Positions 1-7,511 of a DNA stretch of 14,835 nucleotides are shown piece after piece. Source of the DNA: CAYQTO01 sp964420455 (GTDB lineage Bacteria > Sumerlaeota > Sumerlaeia > SLMS01). The notes beneath the pieces were generated by a model, which was not told where the DNA came from, searched no databases, and saw only the letters and a list, made by a program, of their open reading frames with translations. The DNA lies in NCBI GenBank assembly GCA_964420455.1, contig CAYQTO010000088.1:1-14835 (forward strand), written 5' to 3'. Numbering within the stretch: position 1 is the stretch's first letter; every line of letters begins with the position of its first letter. The position numbers and the translations under genes were made by a program.

Positions 1-1
1 G

Positions 2-394
2 GGGGTCGGGCGGCTTGATCTCCCGGCGGGATCCTACAACGTGGTTGTCAGCACCTGGGGCCATTCCGAGGCGCGCCGAACGGTGGAGATCCTCGCCGGG
101 GAGGAGACGCTGATCGAGGACGTGTTGTACGAAGCCGGCTCGATGAAGTGGGCCATCGCGGATGCGACGGGTGCGCCGGCGGCCGGGGTCGAGGTTTCGC
201 TCGCACCGGACGATCCGAACTCCATTGAAACGCCGCGCACGGGTGTCACGGATCGCAACGGCTTCTGGGAACAGCGGGGACTTTTTCCCGGTGTCTATAC
301 GGCCCGGGCCCTGGCTGTGGACGGCCGGACCGCCACGGCGCGGTTCACCATCGCCGCCCACGAGCACACGGAACGCGTCTCCCCCCTTGAGTGA
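2..394 (+). CDS. C-terminal end of a carboxypeptidase-regulatory-like (Ig/prealbumin-fold) exported protein, 5' partial
   Basis: The frame is open from the first bases of the window and ends with TGA at 392-394, so only the last 130 residues are visible and the true start lies upstream. A GTG at 41 could start translation, but reading-frame content runs on before it (LPAGSYNVVV), so it is internal. The visible part holds repeated beta-sandwich signatures of the carboxypeptidase regulatory-like family: an LPAGSYNVVV strand, then a second unit with AGVEVSLAP, TDRNGFWEQRGLFPGVYTARA and a final FTI strand. Such domains are usually non-catalytic modules of secreted or surface proteins. It resembles the protein at 11796-12932 in domain type but not closely in sequence. 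One GTCTATAC octamer encodes the VYT of the last repeat. Family assignment is moderately sure; a specific function cannot be given. Confidence 0.7.
   Translation, partial: GVGRLDLPAGSYNVVVSTWGHSEARRTVEILAGEETLIEDVLYEAGSMKWAIADATGAPAAGVEVSLAPDDPNSIETPRTGVTDRNGFWEQRGLFPGVYTARALAVDGRTATARFTIAAHEHTERVSPLE
293..300 (+). repeat. GTCTATAC octamer, copy 1
   Basis: Exact copy in the leftmost gene, encoding Val-Tyr-Thr (codons GTC TAT ACG) of GVYTA. The flanks fit the extended pattern Y-GTCTATAC-R. Confidence 0.8.
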
Positions 395-530
395 CCGGTC
401 CGCGTCCCGTTGACAGGCGCGCCCCCTGTGGGGAATGGAGGTCACCGTTCGATGTCGGTCCGGAGAGGCCCGGCCGAAGAGCACAGGCAAGGGGCGCCGT
501 CCAGTCGCGCCCCTCCCCCGGATTGCGGAC

Positions 531-2662
531 ATGCGATTTCTTCCTCTTCTTCTTTTTTTCCTGATTGGATGCGCCGGGTATCGCGGGCCTGGGTCGATTG
601 ATGACCGGCCGGCTTTCGACTGGCGGCGGGTGACCTCCGTCGATCCCGAGGGGGGAAACGCGGACTTCCGGACGCTCGAGCCGAGGGGGGAACTCGTGCT
701 GGCGGACCTCGAGGGCCCCGGCCGGATCACCCGCCTCTGGGTCACCTACAACAGGCCGGAGGAGCTCGACACGGAAGGACTCGTCCTCGAGATGACCTGG
801 GACGACGCGCCGGGGCCGAGCGTCCGCGTTCCCCTGGACATGTTCTTCGGGCTCGGGCGCGAGGACCCCTTCGAATTCGAGAACGCCTACCAGCATGTCA
901 CCGCGAACGAATCGTTGAACGCGTTCTTTCCGATGCCGTTCCGCGAGCGGGCGACGATCCGGGTGGTCAACGAGACGGCGGTGCGGATTCCCCAGTTCTA
1001 CTGGGCGGTGGAGTACGAGGCCCACGATTCCAGGCGGTCGCTGGGGGATGCGGGCTACTTGCATGCGATGTATAGACACGCGTACCCGCCGGCGCAGCGC
1101 GAGCCGTATGCGATCGCCTCGCTGGAGGGAAGGGGCGTCTATATCGGCACGAGCCTTTGGCTGAACCTGAACGTGCCGGGGTGGTGGGGCGAGGGCGACG
1201 ACATCCTGGTGATCGACGGCGAGCGTTTCCAGGGCACCGGCAGCGAGGAGTTCTTCGGGGGTGCGTGGGCTGGGGCAACCGAGTGGCGGAGGGGTTGCGC
1301 TTCGGCGTGCCCCGACTCGAGACGCCGGGCGAGCGCGGGGGCTCGTGGGTCGTCTACCGATTTCACAAGGAGGCGCCGATGCGCTTCGACGAGTCCTTCG
1401 AGCTGCTGCTGGAGCACGGGCAGAACGGATTCCACGGGCGGCCGGTCGCCGCGAACCATTACGCGAGCGTGGCCTTCTATTACATGGACGAGCCGCAGGG
1501 GCAGGAGGCGTTGCCGCCGCTGGAGGAACGGCTTGCGGACCTGGCGCCGATCGCTCCTCCGACGATCGGAAGGTGGCACGAGGCCGAGGAGGCCCACGCC
1601 ACCGGGCACCTCTTCACGGTGGAGGGCGGGGTCGTCTATCCGCGGGAGTACCCGGAATCGGAGGCGAACGCGTGGTCCGGCGGGGCCGACGTGGCGATGG
1701 TGGGATTCCGGACCGGATCACGGTTCGTTTGGGCGATTCCCATCCGCGAGGCGGGTGTCTATACGGCGGAACTAGCCCATACCCTCCAGTCGAACGGATA
1801 TATCTACGAGTTGCGGGTGAACGGGGAAACGTGGGTGGAGGCGTTTGATGGTTACGCGCCGGACACGCGGCCAGCGACCATGGAGTTGCCGCCGGTCGCG
1901 CTCGATCGCGGCATGGCCATGCTCGAGGTGATCGTGACGGGGAGCAACCCGGAGGCCCAGGAGCCCGCGCTGTTTGCGGGAATGGACGCCATCCGGTTCA
2001 CTCCGCTGCTGGGCGAGGCGGAGGTGGACGCGCGGCTCCGGGTTCCGGATCCGCAGACGGTCCGCGGGCTGGTGCATTACCTGGATTTCGAGTCCGACGG
2101 GGAGGCGGCCCGTGCCGTTGACCGGGCGCATCCCGGCGACGGCGTGACGATGGAGGGCGCCGGGTCCTTCGCCCTCGCCCCGGGGCCGGACGGACGACAC
2201 GCCGCCCACCTCGATGGCAAGGACGACCGGCTGCTCTTCAACGCGGACGCGATCAGGGGCCTTGGGAACGACATGGCGATCGATGCGTATATACGCCCCG
2301 GCGCCGACCGGAACCCAATGGTGGTCCTTTCGCGTGGGCTGGTCCTGTTCGGATCGATCGACGAGCAGAAGCCGCGCTTCTGGATTCGCGACGAGGACTT
2401 CCGCTTCCTCAGCATCCAGTGCTTCGCCCCGGTGGTCATGCCGGATGCCTGGAGCCGGCTGGGTCTCGTGCTCGAGGACGACGTGGCGGAAATCCGCGTC
2501 AACGGCGCCACCGTTCAGGTGCTGGACATGGAGAACTTTCGGCGCGTGAACGTGTATCCGGGGAGGACCATGGTGGGCAGCTCGGAGTCGAACCTGGGGG
2601 CGTTCCGGGGCGCGATGGGACCGGTGATCCTGCGGACGCTGGACGAGCCTGCGGCTCCCTGA
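531..2662 (+). CDS. GH172 (DUF2961) family lipoprotein with C-terminal carbohydrate-binding-like and LamG-like regions, interrupted by a -1 frameshift
   Basis: The gene reads as one protein of about 710 residues if the frame changes by -1 near 1268. The start at 531 is chosen because it opens a lipoprotein signal peptide (MRFLPLLLFFLIGCAG; lipobox LIGC, lipidated Cys about residue 16); an in-frame start at 435 only adds a non-signal extension. Residues about 50-325 match DUF2961, now glycoside hydrolase family 172: GPGRITRLWVTY, WWGEGDD with E221, and GTGSEEFFGGAW with E239. The two glutamates lie where the family has its catalytic pair, though the gap between them is about three residues shorter than the usual form. 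Residues about 347-486 look like a CBM6/35-type beta-sandwich, and 514-710 like a LamG/concanavalin-type domain (LVHYLDFE, AIDAYIRPG). Known members act on fructofuranosyl or arabinofuranosyl linkages. A cell-surface glycan role is inferred; the substrate is unknown. Confidence 0.8.
1070..1077 (-). repeat. GTCTATAC octamer, copy 2 (antisense to its gene)
   Basis: Exact copy on the opposite strand to the GH172 gene. The gene reads ATG TAT AGA CAC (Met-Tyr-Arg-His) through it, using the AT-rich arginine codon AGA. Confidence 0.8.
1257..1271 (+). other. Frameshift point inside the GH172 gene
   Basis: Upstream of here the GH172 motif is in the frame of 531 (FFGGAW, ending at 1268). Downstream the family sequence (GWGNRVAEGL, then YRFHKEAPMRFDESFE) is in the frame that reads GGC at 1268-1270. 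Joining the two needs one base re-read, as if one G were missing from the GGG run at 1267-1269 or the G run at 1257-1261. The upstream frame runs on to 1775 as an arginine-rich, low-complexity translation typical of an out-of-frame read. A homopolymer indel (assembly error or real mutation) is likelier than programmed frameshifting, because no classic X-XXY-YYZ slippery site is evident. Confidence 0.75.
1757..1764 (+). repeat. GTCTATAC octamer, copy 3
   Basis: Exact copy in the carbohydrate-binding-like region of the GH172 gene, encoding VYT of GVYTAE. Confidence 0.8.
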
Positions 2663-2710
2663 AGGATTTGTCAGAAAGTCGCGGCACCTTTCCTGCCCAC
2701 CTTTGGCGCC

Positions 2711-3373
2711 ATGAGCAACGGGGCCGCCGCCACTGCCGATTCCCTGTCCTTGATGGGTCGCCTGCGTCCGGTGCTGGCCCTCGCGCGACAGCGACCCGCC
2801 GTCCGACGCGTGACCCTTGCGGACCTCGTCGAGGCGCTCGGCCCGGGGAGCACGCCCCTCGCCGCGATGCTGGTCGCCCTCCCCTTCGTCAGCCCCATGA
2901 GTCTTGGCCCGATCGCCATGCCGGCCAGTGCCCTGACGGTCTATCTCGGCTGGCGGGTGGCAACGGGGCGGGAGGACTTTCCGATTCCCGCGCGGTACCT
3001 GGGCGTGCCGGTCCCGCCGGTTTTTCTCCGCCTGCTGCGACGCGGAATCGTGGTTCTCGCCCGGCGCGGACGGTGGCACCTGGCACAACATGGGTCGCCA
3101 TCGACGGAGGCTTTCCGCCGGTCCTGTGGCCGGGGCATGACCGTTGGCGCGGCGCTGCTGGCGGTGCCGGTTCCCTTTCTCCCGCTCACAAACACATTTC
3201 CCGCCCTGGCGGTTGTGGCCTTCGCGTTGGCAGCAACGCAGAACGGCCGTCGTAGCTACGTTGTGGGATGGATTTGCAACGTGGTTGGCGCACTGGTCTT
3301 CGTGGCGCTGGCGGCGGCCTTCATGCTGCTCGGATGGGATGCGCTCTCGGCCCTCGCGGCTTCCATCACCTAA
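2711..3373 (+). CDS. ExoD-family (exopolysaccharide synthesis ExoD) integral membrane protein
   Basis: A 220-residue protein matching the ExoD family in size and pattern: a polar N-terminal section with TLADLVEALGPGSTPLAAMLVALPFV, a proline/glycine-rich PMSLGPIAMPAS hairpin, a short amphipathic FPIPARYLGVPVPP stretch, then hydrophobic segments near residues 141-177 and 186-215. In rhizobia ExoD is linked to exopolysaccharide production and alkaline tolerance, but its biochemical activity is not defined. The gene lies 48 nt after the GH172 gene on the same strand, so the two may be co-transcribed, fitting an envelope or polysaccharide theme. I see no good Shine-Dalgarno before the ATG at 2711. 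It converges on the GcvT-like gene with only 6 nt between stop codons. It carries a GTCTAT (2939-2944) but no exact GTCTATAC octamer. Confidence 0.8.
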   Translation: MSNGAAATADSLSLMGRLRPVLALARQRPAVRRVTLADLVEALGPGSTPLAAMLVALPFVSPMSLGPIAMPASALTVYLGWRVATGREDFPIPARYLGVPVPPVFLRLLRRGIVVLARRGRWHLAQHGSPSTEAFRRSCGRGMTVGAALLAVPVPFLPLTNTFPALAVVAFALAATQNGRRSYVVGWICNVVGALVFVALAAAFMLLGWDALSALAASIT

Positions 3374-3379
3374 CGCCGG

Positions 3380-4465
3380 TCAGCGGAACATGGGACGGAC
3401 GATCTCGCCGCTCCAGTAACCACCGGCACTCGCAATGCCGACGTGGGTGCCGGGGATGGCCTTCATCGAATTGACGAAGCCGATGGCCACCTGGCCGTTC
3501 GCGGAGGACAACATGCAGGCGCTGGTGATGTGGCCGATGGGAATCCGCTCGTAGCTGACCTCCGCGTTGACGGGGACGACGCCCTCCCCGTCTATACGAA
3601 GGCAGACCATGGTGCGGCTGAACTCGCTGGTGGTGGAATGGGCGAGGGCGCGCTTGCCGAGGAAGCGGCGCTTGGCGAGGTCGACGCGAAGCTGCTGGCC
3701 GATTTCGAAGGGGGTCGCGGCCCCGGTGAGTTCGGCGCCCACCCGCGGAAACCCGTACTCGATGCGGACCCGCTCGAGCGCCTCGTACCCAACGACGGAG
3801 CCCTCCACCCGGGTTACCGCGTCCACGAGCTTCTCCCACAGGTCGTGAAAGGTGGTCGTGCCGGCGATCAGCACGTAGGTCTCAACGAGTTCCGTCTCGG
3901 GTCGGATGAGCATGGTGGGCGAGGCGCCGATGGTGATGCGTTGATAGGTGCCGCGCTCGATGTCGACAGTCCCGCCAAGGACCACGAGGTTGAGGACGCG
4001 GCGGCTTTCCGGGCCGAGGATCACCGCCTGGGCCTTGGTCTCGGTCTCGTCGGTTACCTGGGCGTTGTGCTCGGGGCGGGAGTCCGCGTGGTGCTCGAGG
4101 ATGGCGAGGGTGGAGTCGTGGGACTCGGCGGAGCCGAGGAGGAAGAAGGCGTGGTCCGCCCGGGTGACCAGCAACATGTCGGCAATGCCACCCCGTTCGT
4201 TGCAAAGGAAGGCGAGGCGGGATTCGCCGGGCTCGATTTCCGGGACATTGATGGTGAGGAGCTCGTTGAGAAAGGCCTCGGAATTGTCTGCTTCGACGCG
4301 GTAGCGGGCCTCGACGGTACGGTCGGCGAGGGCGGCGGCGTGGCGGATGGCCGCTGTTTCCGCGTCGGCCGATCCATAACGGAGGGGGATCTCGATCCCG
4401 TTCACCGTGGTGAAGGCGGCATCGTAGGAGACATGCCAGGGGTGGAGGGGCAGGCGGCGCGACAT
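3380..4465 (-). CDS. GcvT-fold folate-binding protein (aminomethyltransferase-like), downstream of proS
   Basis: A 361-residue protein starting MSRRLPLHPWHVSYDAAF; the ATG at 4465 begins 4 nt after the proS stop, so a longer in-frame start inside proS is not needed. Landmarks of the T-protein/YgfZ superfamily are present: FLNELLTINV, NERGGIADMLLV (first Asp of the family's GG-x-x-DD motif retained, second replaced by Met), ILGPESRRVL, ERVRIEYGFPRVGAEL, TPFEIGQQLRVDLAKRRFLGKRAL and a C-terminal beta-barrel ending GEIVRP. Length equals that of true GcvT. No gcvH or gcvP lies in the window, so it may be a stand-alone folate-dependent enzyme (demethylase or aminomethyltransferase) rather than the glycine cleavage T-protein. 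The tight spacing suggests co-transcription with proS. An ATA isoleucine codon at 3593-3595 falls inside a GTCTATAC octamer that is antisense to this gene. Confidence 0.8.
   Translation of the reverse strand: MSRRLPLHPWHVSYDAAFTTVNGIEIPLRYGSADAETAAIRHAAALADRTVEARYRVEADNSEAFLNELLTINVPEIEPGESRLAFLCNERGGIADMLLVTRADHAFFLLGSAESHDSTLAILEHHADSRPEHNAQVTDETETKAQAVILGPESRRVLNLVVLGGTVDIERGTYQRITIGASPTMLIRPETELVETYVLIAGTTTFHDLWEKLVDAVTRVEGSVVGYEALERVRIEYGFPRVGAELTGAATPFEIGQQLRVDLAKRRFLGKRALAHSTTSEFSRTMVCLRIDGEGVVPVNAEVSYERIPIGHITSACMLSSANGQVAIGFVNSMKAIPGTHVGIASAGGYWSGEIVRPMFR
3590..3597 (+). repeat. GTCTATAC octamer, copy 4 (antisense to its gene)
   Basis: Exact copy on the opposite strand to the GcvT-like gene. 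The gene reads CGT ATA GAC (Arg-Ile-Asp) through it, using the AT-rich isoleucine codon ATA. Confidence 0.8.
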
Positions 4466-4469
4466 GGGT

Positions 4470-5924
4470 TCAGTAGGCCCGCGCGAAGATCGCACGGCAG
4501 ACGGCCGGCTTGCCCGTATAGACGTCGACATCGCCGACGGAGGCCTTGCCGCCCCTCAGGGGGATGCATCGGATCGTCGCCTTGGTCTCGGCCTTGATGG
4601 CGGCCTCGGTTTCGTCGGTCCCGTCCCAGCCACAGTCGAGGAACCCGGAGCGGTTCTCGATCAGCTCGCGGAACTCGTCGAAGTCCTTCGGGCGGAAGGT
4701 GCGCTGGTCGCGGAAGCTGCGGGCCATCGCGAGGAGGTTCATCTGGATGACGTCGAGCAGGGCGCGGCAACGGTCGACCGCCTGGTCCTCGGGGACGAAG
4801 GCTTTCTCGCGGTTGTCGCGCCGGACGAGGCAGACGCTGCCCTTTTCGAGATCCTTCGGGCCAATCTCCATTCGCAGCGGGACGCCCTTGAGCTCCCACT
4901 CGGTGTACTTGAAGCCGGGGCGCTCCTTCTCGCGGAGGTCCTCCTTCACACGGATGCCGTTGCGGCGAAGATCGGCGGCGATCTGGGCGACCTTCTCGTT
5001 CAGCACCCCTTCCATGCCGGCCTTGTAGATGGGAACGATGACGACCTGAACGGGGGCCACGCGGGGCGGCAGGCGAAGGCCGTTGTCGTCGCCGTGGGTC
5101 ATCACCACGCCGCCAACGAGGCGAGTCGACACGCCCCAGCTTGTCTGCCACGCGTACTTTTCCGTGTTGTCCTCGTCGAGGAACTTGATGCCGAAGCCCT
5201 TGGCGAAGTGCTGGCCGAGGAAGTGGGAGGTGCCGGCCTGGAGGGCGAGGCCGTCCTGCATCATGGCCTCCACGGTGAAGGTGCGCTCGGCACCGGCGAA
5301 CTTCTCCGAGTCGGACTTCTCGCCGTCGATCGCGGGAATCGCCAGTTCGGTCTCGAGAAACTCACGATACACCTCGAGCATCTTCATGGTCTCCTCCATC
5401 GCCTCGTCCGCGGTGCGATGGACGGTGTGACCCTCCTGCCAAAAGAACTCGCTCGTGCGGAGGAACAGGCGGGTGCGCTTCTCCCAGCGCATGACGTTTG
5501 CCCACTGGTTGATGAGGATCGGGAGGTCGCGATAGCTCTTCACCCAGTTGGCGTAGATGGAACAGATGATCGCCTCGCTGGTGGGCCGGATGGCGAGGCG
5601 CTCCTCGAGCTCGCTCCCGCCGCCGTGGGTGACCCAGGCGCATTCCGGCGCAAACCCCTCCACGTGTTCCGCCTCCTTGAGGAGGAGGCTTTCCGGGACG
5701 AGGAGCGGGAAGCAGGCATTCTCGTGGCCGGTTTCCTTGATCCGCCGGTCGAGCGCGTCGCGCATGTTTTCCCAAAGCCCGAAGCCGTAGGGCTTGATGA
5801 CCATGCACCCGCGGACGGGGGCGTAATCCGCAAGGTGCGCTTGGCGTACACACTGGATGTACCAGTCGGAGAAATCCTCCTCTCGGGTGGGGATGCGTTC
5901 GGGCGTCTGGAGGTCGTTGGCCAT
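4470..5924 (-). CDS. proS: Prolyl-tRNA synthetase, archaeal/eukaryote-like type (ProS type 3)
   Basis: A 484-residue class II aminoacyl-tRNA synthetase that charges tRNA-Pro with proline in the cytoplasm. The start at MANDLQTPERIPTREEDFS is chosen because conserved sequence begins there and the length then matches this short form of ProRS, which lacks the INS editing domain. Visible landmarks: SDWYIQCVRQAHLADYAPVRG, motif 1 region KPYGFGLWENM, RPTSEAIICSIYANWV, motif 2 FLRTSEFFWQEGHT, AGTSHFLGQHFAKGF, motif 3 region VMTHGDDNGLRLPPRVAP, and the C-terminal domain ending TGKPAVCRAIFARAY with the characteristic terminal Tyr. The usual zinc cysteines of that last domain are mostly missing. The gene heads a minus-strand pair with the GcvT-like gene and is divergent from tilS. 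A GTCTATAC at 4516-4523 encodes the VYT where homologues, as I recall them, commonly have IYTGKP. Confidence 0.95.
   Translation of the reverse strand: MANDLQTPERIPTREEDFSDWYIQCVRQAHLADYAPVRGCMVIKPYGFGLWENMRDALDRRIKETGHENACFPLLVPESLLLKEAEHVEGFAPECAWVTHGGGSELEERLAIRPTSEAIICSIYANWVKSYRDLPILINQWANVMRWEKRTRLFLRTSEFFWQEGHTVHRTADEAMEETMKMLEVYREFLETELAIPAIDGEKSDSEKFAGAERTFTVEAMMQDGLALQAGTSHFLGQHFAKGFGIKFLDEDNTEKYAWQTSWGVSTRLVGGVVMTHGDDNGLRLPPRVAPVQVVIVPIYKAGMEGVLNEKVAQIAADLRRNGIRVKEDLREKERPGFKYTEWELKGVPLRMEIGPKDLEKGSVCLVRRDNREKAFVPEDQAVDRCRALLDVIQMNLLAMARSFRDQRTFRPKDFDEFRELIENRSGFLDCGWDGTDETEAAIKAETKATIRCIPLRGGKASVGDVDVYTGKPAVCRAIFARAY
4516..4523 (-). repeat. GTCTATAC octamer, copy 5
   Basis: Exact copy near the 3' end of proS on its coding strand, encoding VYT of DVYTGKPA. 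Confidence 0.8.
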
Positions 5925-6042
5925 GGGGGTCGTGGGGGTCCTGGCAAAGATTCCGGGTGATTTCGGAGGCGTGCCGTCGCACAAACGGCATTTGAGGTCG
6001 AATGCCAAGGGTAGATTTCCGCCGGGACAAGCGGACTCCGAC

Positions 6043-6050
6043 GGAGGGAG
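6043..6050 (+). promoter_or_regulatory. Shine-Dalgarno of tilS
   Basis: GGAGGGAG sits directly upstream of the ATG at 6053, with GGAGG about 5 nt from it. This decides the start against the in-frame ATG at 6002, which has no such site. It is one of the few strong ribosome binding sites in the window. Confidence 0.7.
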
Positions 6051-6052
6051 CC

Positions 6053-7447
6053 ATGGAAAACCGCGCCGTGCCTGATCCTCCGCTTCCCATCCTGGCCGCC
6101 GTGTCCGGCGGAGCCGACTCGGTCTGGCTGCTGCACGTGCTGGCGGAGCGCTTTCCCGGCTCGGTCGCCGTTGGGCATGTGAACCACGGCACCCGCGGAA
6201 GGGCGTCGGATGAGGAGGCGGCGTTTGTGGAGGAACTGGCGGGGCGACTCGGGGTGCCTTTTCACCAGCGGCGCCTTGGGAGCGTGGAGGCCCGGGACGA
6301 GGGCGAACTCCGCCGCGGCCGGCTGGAAGCCCTTTTTGCCATGGCCCGCGAGGCCGCCGCCCCCACCATCGCCCTCGGCCATCACCGCGACGACCTCGCG
6401 GAGACCTTCCTCCTTGCCGCCGCCCGAGGCGCCGGCCCCGCCGGGCTTTCCTCCATGCGGTCCCACGAGCCCCTCGCGAACGGGCTCCTGCTGTATCGCC
6501 CGCTTCTCCCCATGGGGCGCGGGGACATCCGCCGCGAGCTCCATTCGAGGGGACTTGAATGGCGCGAGGACCCCACCAACGACGATCCGGTGTATACACG
6601 CAACGCCGTGCGCCACCGGGTCCTTCCCGCCCTCGGGCTTGCGGGAATCACCGCCGAAGCGATTGCGCGCTCCGCCGTCTATACAGGTGAATGGTGGAAG
6701 GACCATCTTGCCCTCGCGCGCCCCTGGCACGATCGGGCGGTCCTCGCCGCGGGCCCGGGCGCCCTCCTGCTTTGCACCCGGACCCTCCGCGAAGACACCC
6801 CGCACGCAGCCCACGGGGCCATTCTCCACCACGCGCTGCGCGACTTTGCCGCCTCCACCGGCGAAGCCGACACGGTGCCCCTCGCGCCCAACCGCGACCA
6901 GCACACGCGTCTCCTTGCCCGACTTCGCGAGGTCGCCGGAGACGAGGCGCACTTTGCGCTCCGTCCCCGCGTGCATCTCTTTCTTGGCGATCGCCATGTG
7001 CTGCTGGGGCGGTCGGCCGTCTATACGGAATCGGCGGCTCCGGTCCTCGGGGCGTTCCGCGTACTCGTGGCCGGGGGCGACGAGTTAAACGAGATTGCGC
7101 CCGGGATTCGCCGCGTCGGCACCCACGAGGTCCTTACCGAGGAAACGGACACCCTCGCGGGCGAGGAACTGGACCCGGCAACATGCGCGGCGTTCCCTGC
7201 GGAGGAGCAGCCGCTGGTGCTTCGCCCCGTCGGCGGAGACGACCCGCTGGCGCTCTCCGGCGGCGGAACGAAATCGGCGACGAGGGCGCTCCAGGAGGCG
7301 GGCATCCCGGCGGGCCTCCGGCCCGTTGTCCTCGGGCTGTACCGTGGGGGGGAACTCCTGTGGATTCCTGGGGTGCGGAGGTCCGCCACGCACTTTGTGG
7401 ATTCCGGCACCAAACGAATCCTCGTGGTGAGGGTTCGTTTCCGATAG
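6053..7447 (+). CDS. tilS: tRNA(Ile)-lysidine synthase
   Basis: A 464-residue PP-loop ATPase that converts C34 of the CAU-anticodon tRNA-Ile to lysidine so it reads AUA. The nucleotide-binding PP-loop SGGADS is at residues 18-23, followed by GHVNHGTRG, ALGHHRDDLAETFLLAAARG and the typical WREDPTNDDPVYTRNAVRHRVLP. The C-terminal TilS domain is recognisable (LVLRPVGGDDPLALSGGG, then IPAGLRPVVLGL and LLWIPGVRRS). Start chosen by the strong Shine-Dalgarno at 6043-6050. It is divergent from proS across a 128-nt gap in which I could not find a convincing promoter. Two GTCTATAC octamers (6677, 7019) lie in the central region, both encoding AVYT, plus a related GTGTATACAC palindrome at 6590-6599. The gene is expected to be essential where AUA codons are used, and ATA codons do occur in this window. 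Confidence 0.95.
   Translation: MENRAVPDPPLPILAAVSGGADSVWLLHVLAERFPGSVAVGHVNHGTRGRASDEEAAFVEELAGRLGVPFHQRRLGSVEARDEGELRRGRLEALFAMAREAAAPTIALGHHRDDLAETFLLAAARGAGPAGLSSMRSHEPLANGLLLYRPLLPMGRGDIRRELHSRGLEWREDPTNDDPVYTRNAVRHRVLPALGLAGITAEAIARSAVYTGEWWKDHLALARPWHDRAVLAAGPGALLLCTRTLREDTPHAAHGAILHHALRDFAASTGEADTVPLAPNRDQHTRLLARLREVAGDEAHFALRPRVHLFLGDRHVLLGRSAVYTESAAPVLGAFRVLVAGGDELNEIAPGIRRVGTHEVLTEETDTLAGEELDPATCAAFPAEEQPLVLRPVGGDDPLALSGGGTKSATRALQEAGIPAGLRPVVLGLYRGGELLWIPGVRRSATHFVDSGTKRILVVRVRFR
6677..6684 (+). repeat. GTCTATAC octamer, copy 6
   Basis: Exact copy in tilS encoding VYT of SAVYTGE; preceded by GCC, as in copy 7. Confidence 0.8.
7019..7026 (+). repeat. GTCTATAC octamer, copy 7
   Basis: Exact copy in tilS encoding VYT of SAVYTES. 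With copy 6 it shares the longer word GCCGTCTATAC, 342 nt apart. Confidence 0.8.
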
Positions 7448-7511
7448 GGCCGGAACATGGGCGCAGGCGCCTTTGTCCCATCACCCAAGTCCGCGCCGGG
7501 GGATTCCCGCC

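Noticed and set aside
435..530. Upstream start for the GH172 gene
   Set aside because: It would place 32 charged residues ahead of a clear lipoprotein signal peptide; the ATG at 531 fits better.
345..1079. Minus-strand open frame opposite the start of the GH172 gene
   Set aside because: The plus strand here carries a clear lipoprotein signal and GH172 motifs, while the minus frame is Arg/Pro-rich without features.
531..3373. A complete polysaccharide biosynthesis or utilisation locus built on the GH172 and ExoD genes
   Set aside because: No glycosyltransferase, transporter, SusC/D or regulator is nearby; two adjacent envelope genes do not make a locus.
3443..4597. Plus-strand open frame (384 codons) opposite the GcvT-like gene
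   Set aside because: Antisense shadow of a conserved gene, with no recognisable motif.
4464..5960. Long plus-strand open frame (498 codons) opposite proS
   Set aside because: It is antisense to a well-supported prolyl-tRNA synthetase; its translation is low-complexity (Leu/Gly/Asp/Val/Glu-rich) as expected from reading GC-rich codons backwards, with no domain or ribosome binding site.
5992..6017. TTGAGG...TAGATT as a promoter for tilS
   Set aside because: The spacer is only 14 nt, too short for a sigma-70-type promoter.
6002..6052. Upstream ATG for tilS
   Set aside because: It has no Shine-Dalgarno, whereas the ATG at 6053 has GGAGG close by and gives a conventional short N-terminus before the PP-loop.
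7457..7481. ATGGG...CCCAT inverted repeat between tilS and the VIT-VWA gene as a terminator
   Set aside because: Only a 5-bp outer arm with a competing inner GGCGCC palindrome and no T-run; it could arise by chance in GC-rich sequence.
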